Notes under the pieces: model-generated
The model's database searches: none
Told to the model about the DNA's origin: nothing
Seen by the model: only the letters and a program-made list of their open reading frames with translations
Program-made: the position numbers and the translations under genes
Source of the DNA: Sphingomonadales bacterium
GTDB lineage: Bacteria; Bacteroidota; Bacteroidia; UBA7662
Assembly: GCA_016872225.1 (NCBI GenBank)
Contig: VHAW01000092.1
Coordinates: forward strand, 1 to 6,731
Length of the DNA: 6,731 bases
Direction of reading: 5' to 3'
Shown: positions 1-5,279 of the stretch, in pieces
Position numbering within the stretch: the first letter of the stretch is position 1
Layout: every line of letters starts with the position of its first letter

Positions 1-1
1 G

Positions 2-826
2 CGAATCAATTATCCCTCCATTGCCTTTGGCCTTGAAAATATGTTGCAAAAGATTTATGCGTTTCATAACACAGAAGACCAAAATCCATTTCCCACCGAG
101 CCAAAAAAAAATAATTCTTCAGAGGATCGACCATGGTTACGGATTAACGGTTTGATATGGATGAACGATTTAACTACCATGCGCAAAGAGGCGATGCACA
201 AGGTGGCTCAAGGCTTCGACTGCCTCAAATTCAAAATCGGCATCCTAGACTGGCAAGCCGAATTGGATATGATCGCAGAGATTCGAAGCGATTACCATCC
301 CGCAAATTTGGAAATCCGTGTGGATGCCAACGGAGCCCTCCATCCCGACCGGGCCGTGAATCAAATGATGGAACTCCAAAGTCTTGGCATTCATAGCATT
401 GAACAACCCCTGCATCCCCGCTTTGACCACCTGATAACAGCCTTTTCTAAGGCTGCATCGCTTCCAATCGCTTTGGACGAATCCATCCTTCTTCGCAAAC
501 CCGATGACGCATCGCATGCGTGGCTTGCTGAATCCGGGGTGAAGTTTCTAGTGCTCAAGCCCGGTTTGCTCGGGGGATTCAAAGTGGCGGAAGCATGGAT
601 TCAAATCGCCGAAGAACTAGGCATAGGCTGGTGGATTACTTCTGCCTTGGAATCAAATATTGGCTTGGGCACTATAGCTTCATGGACTTATCATCAAGTA
701 TTACGTTGGGGAAATCCCCTCGCTCAGGGGCTTGGTACCGGGAGACTATATGTAGATAATTTTCCAGCAACTACTTTAATTCGAGAAGGCCGTCTGTACC
801 CTGTGAAGGATTGGTCAATTTCGTAG
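2..826 (+). CDS. menC: O-succinylbenzoate synthase (MenC), 5'-truncated by window edge
   Basis: Enolase-superfamily dehydratase that converts SHCHC to O-succinylbenzoate in cytosolic menaquinone biosynthesis. The frame is open from base 2 (RINYPSIAFGLEN precedes the first internal Met at base 41), so the true start lies upstream; 274 residues are visible against roughly 320-370 for the family. Numbering from the Met at base 41, the expected catalytic set is present: the KxK motif in LKFKIG (K63, K65), metal ligands D95 (RVDANG), E121 (EQPL) and D146 (LDES), and the distal lysine K173 (LVLKPGLLGG). The stretches ITSALESNIGLG and QGLGTGRLY are typical of Bacteroidota MenC and help separate it from other enolase-superfamily racemases. 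The neighbouring menE, 21 bp downstream in the same direction, supports the call. All motifs are intact, so I see no sign of decay. Confidence 0.95.
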   Translation, partial: RINYPSIAFGLENMLQKIYAFHNTEDQNPFPTEPKKNNSSEDRPWLRINGLIWMNDLTTMRKEAMHKVAQGFDCLKFKIGILDWQAELDMIAEIRSDYHPANLEIRVDANGALHPDRAVNQMMELQSLGIHSIEQPLHPRFDHLITAFSKAASLPIALDESILLRKPDDASHAWLAESGVKFLVLKPGLLGGFKVAEAWIQIAEELGIGWWITSALESNIGLGTIASWTYHQVLRWGNPLAQGLGTGRLYVDNFPATTLIREGRLYPVKDWSIS

Positions 827-847
827 AAACGAGCATTGTTTTTTAAG

Positions 848-2047
848 ATGCTGTACCGATTGAAGGCATGGCCTAAGGCCGCGGAAGAGTTTCTCAAGGA
901 ATGGGATAATCATGAAATTCAATTATTTACATTCCAAACATCAGGCACCACCGGACCCTCCAAATGCATCACATTGAGCCGTCGACAGATCATCGCCGCG
1001 GCAAGTTGCAGCGAAAGTCAACTAGGTTGGCAAGAAGGTCAACGTATAGGCATGGCCTTGAACGCCGCTGGCATTGGGGGAAAAATGTCCATAGTTCGTT
1101 CTCGTTATTACAACATCGAGATTATTCCTCTTGAATTACGACTAAATGATGATTACAAATCCTCTGGCTCCTTTGCTTCGGAAGCTTGGACGGAGTACTT
1201 GGATCACCTTTCGTTAGTACCCGTTCAGGCTCTAACTTTGCTACGCTATTGGGCAAAACACAAGGTAGATCCTTCCACAAGGCTAGGCACGTTGCTTCTA
1301 GGGGGCGGGCCGCTTCCCGCCGACCTTGAACAATTCCTGAGAAAAGATTGGCCTTGGAATGAACTTCGTTCGCAGACGACCTTCCGCATTTTCCAGGGCC
1401 TGGGCATGACCGAAACGGCAGGGCATTTCGCTTTGAGAAATCTATTTCCCGTTTTCGAAACTGCCTACACCGTTTTGCCCGGTATTGATTGCCGCCTCGC
1501 GCCTGTTCACGATGAATCCCCTACAGACAAAGATGAATCCCCTACAGACAGGGGAGAATTGATCATTACAGGCCCGGTGACCAACCACCAACCTCTAACT
1601 ACCCGCGAGATCGTTCGCATGGGGCCACAACCCAGCCAAATTGAGTGGCTCGGCAGGGCGGATCTGGTCATCCAAAGCGGGGGCCACACGCTTTTAATAG
1701 ACGAAATCGAAGAACATATGAGGGCTGCGCTGCATGAGGCAAGCGGACTTCTTTCCTTAGGCTCTTGGAACTTCATGGCCCAAACAAACTGGTATTTGGC
1801 GCCTTTAGCCGACCCTATTTGGGGTGAGCGAGTGGCCTTGTGCATTCCCATCGAGACCTATGAAATCCTTGCTAAGTCCAGCGAACTTGCCAGCCTGAAA
1901 CCTGCAGATTGGTCGCCATTCCTACCGCCTTCTTCCTGGCCCAGAGCGATTGCCCCTGTTCCTCAAAACTGCTTCAACCAAGCCGGCAAAATTATCCGCC
2001 TTTCACCTCCTCTTCCTAATCTCGCAGAACCGTTTACATTAGGATAA
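848..2047 (+). CDS. menE: O-succinylbenzoate-CoA ligase (MenE)
   Basis: Adenylate-forming enzyme that activates O-succinylbenzoate with ATP and CoA, the step after MenC in menaquinone synthesis. From the ATG at 848 it is 399 residues. ANL-superfamily motifs appear in order: the phosphate-binding loop SGTTGPSK (about 32-39), GMTET (186-190), the hinge region GRADLVIQSGG (269-279), and the C-terminal catalytic lysine in NQAGKIIR (K381). The protein is short for acyl-CoA ligases in general because much of the usual N-terminal region is missing, which I recall as common for Bacteroidota MenE. An in-frame TTG at 836 could add four residues. I prefer the ATG because neither start has a Shine-Dalgarno motif, and the menC stop in the same frame rules out anything earlier. 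A seven-residue duplication (DESPTDK/DESPTDR, about 222-235) sits in a likely surface loop between the GMTET and hinge motifs. Probably co-transcribed with menC. Confidence 0.94.
   Translation: MLYRLKAWPKAAEEFLKEWDNHEIQLFTFQTSGTTGPSKCITLSRRQIIAAASCSESQLGWQEGQRIGMALNAAGIGGKMSIVRSRYYNIEIIPLELRLNDDYKSSGSFASEAWTEYLDHLSLVPVQALTLLRYWAKHKVDPSTRLGTLLLGGGPLPADLEQFLRKDWPWNELRSQTTFRIFQGLGMTETAGHFALRNLFPVFETAYTVLPGIDCRLAPVHDESPTDKDESPTDRGELIITGPVTNHQPLTTREIVRMGPQPSQIEWLGRADLVIQSGGHTLLIDEIEEHMRAALHEASGLLSLGSWNFMAQTNWYLAPLADPIWGERVALCIPIETYEILAKSSELASLKPADWSPFLPPSSWPRAIAPVPQNCFNQAGKIIRLSPPLPNLAEPFTLG
1511..1552 (+). repeat. Two 21-bp in-frame tandem units inside menE
   Basis: The 18-base block gatgaatcccctacagac occurs at 1511-1528 and again at 1532-1549, giving a 21-bp period (the units differ only in their last three bases). 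It duplicates seven residues of MenE without breaking the frame. The second unit also contains the inverted pair tcccct/agggga with a six-base spacer (about 1538-1555). The identity of the copies suggests a recent slippage or duplication event in a loop that tolerates insertion. Confidence 0.9.
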
Positions 2048-2118
2048 TTCAATTATAATTCATTATTTTAGAAAGGAAAAAAATACTTGCCCTAAAATCA
2101 CCATAAAACACCACCTAA
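2048..2118. other. AT-rich spacer after menE
   Basis: This spacer is strikingly AT-rich compared with the genes on either side. It contains the 10-bp perfect palindrome aattataatt (2051-2060), flanked by imperfect ataat/attat arms, just after the menE stop. There is no GC-rich stem followed by a T-run, so I do not call an intrinsic terminator, although the end of the men transcript probably falls here. No coding signal was seen on either strand. Confidence 0.5.
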
Positions 2119-2591
2119 AAATCCTTTAAAAAACAAAGTAAACTTTCCAAGTCAAGCTCAGCGAATACACCAATTGGTAGGCCCCTGGTCTTGCTGTTCG
2201 GCCTCCCTTGGATTACCTTTGAACAAGGTTCCAGGTCCAACGCTGGTTGTCTTGTGGACAAGGGTAACCAGGCCATCATCGGTGCCAATGTCACGGTCAA
2301 AAGCAACACCACTGGTGCCGCTACAGATTTGAACGGGAATTACACCATAGAAAATCCAAGACCTGGTAATATCACTTTGGATGTTTCCAACCTAGGAACC
2401 CAGTCGGTTTCGGTGACGGTTTCCTTCTCCAGAGTTGCACCCGCTAATTTTACCCTGACCAAAGATGCCCAACTCCTGCAAGAAGCGGTTATTTTCGGTT
2501 ACGGAACCCCCCACAAACCTAGGACCTCACCGGGACGGTCACCGCTATCCCCTCCAAAGTCATTCAACAACATCTCTTACTCCCTCATTCC
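2119..2591 (+). pseudogene. Remnant of SusC/RagA-type TonB-dependent receptor N-terminus (frameshifted, truncated)
   Basis: The frame is open from 2119, just after a stop, and has no ATG. It begins with a lysine-rich then hydrophobic stretch (LVLLFGLPWITF) that may be a decayed signal peptide. A carboxypeptidase-D-regulatory-like domain follows (about 2245-2460): GCLVDKGNQAIIGANVTV, then TGAATDLNGNYTIENP and LDVSNLG. Next is the start of the TonB plug: DAQLLQEAVIFGYGT (2464-2508). The hallmark continuation DLTGTVTAIPSKVIQQ is found from 2523, but in a different frame and directly after a TAG at 2520-2522, so about one base is missing or two are extra near 2518-2522. The rest of the receptor (normally several hundred residues of plug and barrel) is absent, because pfkA begins at 2592 in the same frame as the shifted part. 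No SusD partner is visible. I read this as a dead gene fragment. A sequencing error could explain the shift but not the missing barrel. Confidence 0.85.
2191..2221 (+). promoter_or_regulatory. Candidate Bacteroidota promoter (TTG-N20-TAccTTTG) inside the receptor remnant
   Basis: TTG at 2191-2193 and tacctttg at 2214-2221 match the Bacteroidota -33/-7 pattern (TTG or TTTG, 17-23 bp, TAnnTTTG). This is the only full match I noticed upstream of pfkA, and I saw none between 2222 and the pfkA start. It may drive pfkA and the kinase through the dead receptor fragment, or it may be a chance match, since the six fixed bases of the -7 element recur about once per 4 kb per strand. The -33 match is only three bases. 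Confidence 0.35.
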
Positions 2592-3629
2592 ATGCCGTCC
2601 GATCAGCCTCAATCATCCGATCAGCCCCAACCATCCGATCAGTCTCATAATCAGCCCTTTGGCGATCTCGCCATCCTCACCTCTGGAGGGGATTCCCCCG
2701 GGATGAATGCCTGCATACGGGCCCTGGTTCGCAGCGGTATCTATTACGGCCACCGAGTTTGGGGAGTCATCCGGGGGTATGACGGCCTGATACAGGACGA
2801 ATTCCGCCCCATGGATCTTCGCTCGGTCGGGAACATTATTCATCGAGGCGGCACCATCCTCAAATCAGCCCGATCTGAAGAATTCCGTACCGCGGAAGGC
2901 CGTCGCAAAGCCTACGAGAACCTCATCAAACGCAACATCACGGCCTTGGTCGTCGTGGGCGGAGATGGCAGTTTTCGAGGCGCTAATGTCTTTGCGGAGG
3001 AATACCCCGTATCCGTCATGGGCCTACCAGGTACCATCGATAACGACCTTTACGGCACCGACTACACTATCGGTTTTGATACCGCCACCAACACTGTGGT
3101 GGAATGCATTGACAAAATCAGAGACACCGCGGATGCCCATAACCGGCTCTTCTTTATTGAGGTCATGGGTCGGGATGCCGGCTACATTGCCCTCAACGGA
3201 GGCATTGCCGCCGGTTGCGAGGAAATCCTCATCCCTGAAACCAAAACTGACCTCAATGCCTTAATCGAAGTGCTCAAAAAAGGCCGTGCCAACCACAAAA
3301 GCTCCGGACTTATCATCGTCGCTGAGGGCGATGAGGAAGGTGGCGCCTACGAAATTGCGCGCAAAGTCGCTAAGCAATTTAACGGCTACGAAATGAAAGT
3401 CACCATCCTGGGCCATATCCAGCGTGGTGGCAGCCCCTCCTATTTTGATCGGGTCCTGGCCAGCCGTCTGGGTATTGCCGCCATCGAAGGATTACGTCAA
3501 GGTCAAAGCAAGGTTATGGCCGGCATCATCAACAACAAAATTGTTTATACTCCCATCTACGAAGCAGTCAAAAACTCCACCCAAATGGACTTGGACCTTT
3601 ACCGGATATCCAAAATCCTGGCCATCTAA
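2592..3629 (+). CDS. pfkA: ATP-dependent 6-phosphofructokinase
   Basis: Phosphorylates fructose 6-phosphate to fructose 1,6-bisphosphate, the committed step of glycolysis, in the cytosol. It is 345 residues against about 320 for E. coli PfkA. The core starts at about residue 24 (LAILTSGGDSPGMNA). Further motifs are GGDGSF (123-128), LPGTIDND (145-152, catalytic base D150), FIEVMGRDAGY (188-198) and ILGHIQRGGSP (272-282). Glycine in GGDGS and in PGTIDND, where PPi-dependent enzymes have GGDDS and PKTIDND, indicates an ATP-using enzyme. The N-terminal 22 or so residues are an extra Ser/Asp/Gln/Pro-rich tail encoded by three 18-bp repeats. The start is chosen as the first ATG. The frame is open back to 2523, but those codons read as receptor plug sequence (DLTGTVTAIP) and contain no ATG. 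A sugar kinase gene follows 17 bp downstream, suggesting one transcript. Confidence 0.95.
   Translation: MPSDQPQSSDQPQPSDQSHNQPFGDLAILTSGGDSPGMNACIRALVRSGIYYGHRVWGVIRGYDGLIQDEFRPMDLRSVGNIIHRGGTILKSARSEEFRTAEGRRKAYENLIKRNITALVVVGGDGSFRGANVFAEEYPVSVMGLPGTIDNDLYGTDYTIGFDTATNTVVECIDKIRDTADAHNRLFFIEVMGRDAGYIALNGGIAAGCEEILIPETKTDLNALIEVLKKGRANHKSSGLIIVAEGDEEGGAYEIARKVAKQFNGYEMKVTILGHIQRGGSPSYFDRVLASRLGIAAIEGLRQGQSKVMAGIINNKIVYTPIYEAVKNSTQMDLDLYRISKILAI
2598..2651 (+). repeat. Three 18-bp tandem repeats encoding the PfkA N-terminal tail
   Basis: Three consecutive units at 2598-2615, 2616-2633 and 2634-2651 each begin with tccgatcag and encode SDQPQS, SDQPQP and SDQSHN. The third unit is the most diverged. 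The period is a multiple of three, so the pfkA frame is kept. The array lies at the junction between the dead receptor fragment and the conserved kinase core. Confidence 0.9.
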
Positions 3630-3646
3630 AAACCCCTAAAAAATCC

Positions 3647-4486
3647 ATGTTATTAGTTGCCGACAGCGGCTCTACCAAAGCTGATTGGAAATTTCGTAAC
3701 AACGAAGAGTCCATTGTATCTACTCGGGGGTTCAATCCCTTCTTTCATGGCTGCGATTTTGTGTTGGCTGAATTAGAGGCCTCTCCCCTCAAGACCTTGG
3801 TTGGTCAGGTGGACGAGATTCGTTTCTTTGGGGCAGGATGCTCTAGCGAAGAGCGGAATCTACTTATTAAGAAGCCTTTGGAAGATTTTTTTCAAGGCGC
3901 CAAGGTCACGGTGGATCACGATATCCTGGGCGCTGGGATTGCTTGTGTTGGGGACGAGGAAGGCATTGCCTGCATTATTGGGACCGGATCCAATTCATGC
4001 TATATCAAAAACCAACAGTGGTCGCAAATTGTGCCGGCCTTGGGATATCTTTTGGGTGATGAAGCCAGCGGTTCATACTTAGGAAGACGCATGCTCTCCG
4101 ATTATCTATACAACTTATTACCGGATCCCATTGCCCGCGAATTACGACAAGATCGTGGACTCACCAAAGAAAGTATTTTTGAAAGCGCCTACTCCAAGCC
4201 CGATGTGAATGTCTACTTCGCCTCTTTTGCCCGACTCTTGTCCAAGTACCTGAACGAACCCTATGTTCGCCAAGTCGTTACCGAAGGCTTTCATCGTTTT
4301 CTGGACATTCATGTAATGTGTTATCCCCGTGTTCATGACTTGACCGTCCACTTTGTGGGCTCCATTGCGTACCACTTTGAACCCTTATTGGACGAGGTTT
4401 TGGCCACCAAAGGCTTACGCAAAGGCGGGGTCCATAAGAAGCCCATCCATCCCCTCTACGCCTATTACGCCAGCAAGCGGGGTTAA
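3647..4486 (+). CDS. BadF/BadG/BcrA/BcrD-family sugar kinase, probable N-acetylglucosamine or glucosamine kinase
   Basis: Cytosolic ASKHA-fold kinase of 279 residues. The phosphate-1 motif is at the extreme N-terminus (VADSGSTKADW, 4-14). A conserved acidic segment, TVDHDILGAG (88-97), follows and probably holds the catalytic aspartate. The phosphate-2 motif is IIGTGSNSC (110-118), then GYLLGDEASGSYLGRR (133-148), and an adenosine-site motif, VHFVGSIAYHF (234-244). This pattern matches the compact Bacteroidota proteins annotated as N-acetylglucosamine kinase. The sugar cannot be fixed from sequence alone, and glucosamine or another hexosamine is possible. The gene begins 17 bp after pfkA, with no promoter motif between, so co-transcription is likely; the pairing suggests feeding amino-sugar or recycled cell-wall sugar into glycolysis. 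It ends in front of the G-rich tandem array and is convergent with the thioredoxin gene. Confidence 0.85.
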   Translation: MLLVADSGSTKADWKFRNNEESIVSTRGFNPFFHGCDFVLAELEASPLKTLVGQVDEIRFFGAGCSSEERNLLIKKPLEDFFQGAKVTVDHDILGAGIACVGDEEGIACIIGTGSNSCYIKNQQWSQIVPALGYLLGDEASGSYLGRRMLSDYLYNLLPDPIARELRQDRGLTKESIFESAYSKPDVNVYFASFARLLSKYLNEPYVRQVVTEGFHRFLDIHVMCYPRVHDLTVHFVGSIAYHFEPLLDEVLATKGLRKGGVHKKPIHPLYAYYASKRG

Positions 4487-4506
4487 AGGCCCGTTCAGGG
4501 GATTAG

Positions 4507-4623
4507 ATTCCTTGAGCTCCTTGGATTCCTTGGATTCCTTAGGTTCCTTAGGGCTCCTTGGGGCTCCTTGGGTTCCTTGGGGTTCCTTGGGGTTCCTTGG
4601 GGTTCCTTAGGGTTCCTTGGGTT
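4507..4623. repeat. G-rich short tandem array (9-10 bp units, about 12 copies) between convergent genes
   Basis: The core tcctt begins at 4509, 4518, 4527, 4536, 4545, 4555, 4565, 4574, 4584, 4594, 4604 and 4614. The period is therefore 9 bp over the first part (ttggattcc-like units) and mostly 10 bp over the second (ttggggttcc-like units). From 4551 to 4621 the plus strand carries eight runs of three or four G separated by six or seven bases, which fits the usual G-quadruplex pattern. The array begins about 20 bp after the sugar-kinase stop and overlaps the last codons and stop of the convergent thioredoxin gene. The plus-strand reading frames through it (leucine/glycine/serine-rich) are artefacts of the repeat. 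Confidence 0.93.
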
Positions 4624-5197
4624 CCCCCTTGGACGGAATGGGCAATTTGCGGATTTTCTCGTCCATCACAAACTCGTCCCCTTCTACGTACGAATTGTGG
4701 CGGTAAACCAAGCGACCTTCGCCGTCATACAAGAGGGTATAAGGCACCGTTTGAAAATTCAAGAGACGTTTCATGTCCTCGTTAGGATCCATCAGGATAC
4801 GGTATGGCCAACGAACGCCTTTGATATAGGACTTTACCTTGGCCGAGTTCCTGGCATCATCAATGCTGACGGCAAGGATTTCCAAGCCGTAATCCTTGGC
4901 CCAGTCTTCATAGAGGTCCATATAATTAGTCAATTCTTTTTTGCAAGGGGTACACCAGGTTGCCCAAAAACTCAACAAGACCGGCTTTCCTTGGCCAACG
5001 ACCTCGCTGAGGCGCAAAGAATTCCCATCCACATCCTTCAAGACCACCGCAGCCAACCTTTCATCCACCGGCATGGCCGTGTTCTGCTTGGCCGAATTAC
5101 CCACCAAAGGAGAACCGCTAAACACACGCCCTGGACTACTCAAGGCCAATGGGAGCAACAAGGCCCAAACAAAGAGGGTTTTAGGGAAGGATATCAT
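4607..5197 (-). CDS. Exported TlpA-like thioredoxin-fold protein (thiol-disulfide oxidoreductase)
   Basis: 196-residue protein with an N-terminal signal peptide (MISFPKTLFVWALLLPLAL, then a small-residue region SSPGRVFSG), so it acts in the periplasm or is envelope-anchored. The thioredoxin fold follows: KPVLLSFWATWCTPCKKEL (71-89) with active-site C82-T-P-C85, EILAVSIDD (106-114), and the cis-proline loop TVPYTLL (P152). This matches the AhpC-TSA/TlpA/ResA group, which usually reduces disulfides in exported or cytochrome c apoproteins; the actual substrate is unknown. I chose the ATG at 5197 over the upstream TTG (5230) because a perfect TAnnTTTG promoter element covers that TTG. The last residues (GEPKEP) and the TAA stop are encoded by the tandem array, so the C-terminal tail is probably not conserved. 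Divergent from the DUF6029-type gene. Confidence 0.92.
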   Translation of the reverse strand: MISFPKTLFVWALLLPLALSSPGRVFSGSPLVGNSAKQNTAMPVDERLAAVVLKDVDGNSLRLSEVVGQGKPVLLSFWATWCTPCKKELTNYMDLYEDWAKDYGLEILAVSIDDARNSAKVKSYIKGVRWPYRILMDPNEDMKRLLNFQTVPYTLLYDGEGRLVYRHNSYVEGDEFVMDEKIRKLPIPSKGEPKEP

Positions 5198-5227
5198 GAG
5201 GTAACGAGGCTTAGGATTGGAGTAAAC

Positions 5228-5235
5228 CAAAGATA
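5228..5235 (-). promoter_or_regulatory. -7 promoter element (TATCTTTG) for the TlpA-like gene
   Basis: On the minus strand these bases read TATCTTTG, a full match to the Bacteroidota -7 consensus TAnnTTTG. The element lies about 30 bp upstream of the ATG at 5197, leaving a short leader. I see no good TTTG at the -33 position. Because it overlaps the alternative TTG start, it argues for translation from 5197. Confidence 0.5.
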
Positions 5236-5279
5236 TGCTCTGAATTTAGGCTTATTTTGTGCCTCGCTACCCAAGATGG

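Noticed and set aside
245..582. Minus-strand frames inside menC, and 1507-1851 inside menE
   Set aside because: They are antisense to genes with complete catalytic motifs and show no domain, signal peptide or promoter of their own.
2044..2066. Intrinsic terminator after menE (AT palindrome)
   Set aside because: The palindrome has no GC pairs and no following T-run, so a stable terminator hairpin is not supported.
2523..2591. A longer pfkA starting upstream of 2592, or a true receptor-kinase fusion
   Set aside because: There is no ATG in this stretch and it reads as plug-domain sequence. A TAG at 2520 closes the frame. An exported receptor N-terminus on a cytosolic glycolytic enzyme makes no biological sense.
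2523..2706. Second half of the frame that starts at 2191, overlapping the pfkA start
   Set aside because: After GYGTPHK the translation loses all receptor similarity and becomes Pro/Ser-rich, while the receptor motif continues in another frame. It is an out-of-frame shadow.
4507..4623. Possible CRISPR array
   Set aside because: Units are only 9-10 bp with no unique spacers and no cas genes nearby. It is a short tandem repeat.
5252..5259. Plus-strand -7 element (ttattttg) for the DUF6029-type gene
   Set aside because: It misses the required A at position two and has no -33 partner at the right distance. Too weak to list.
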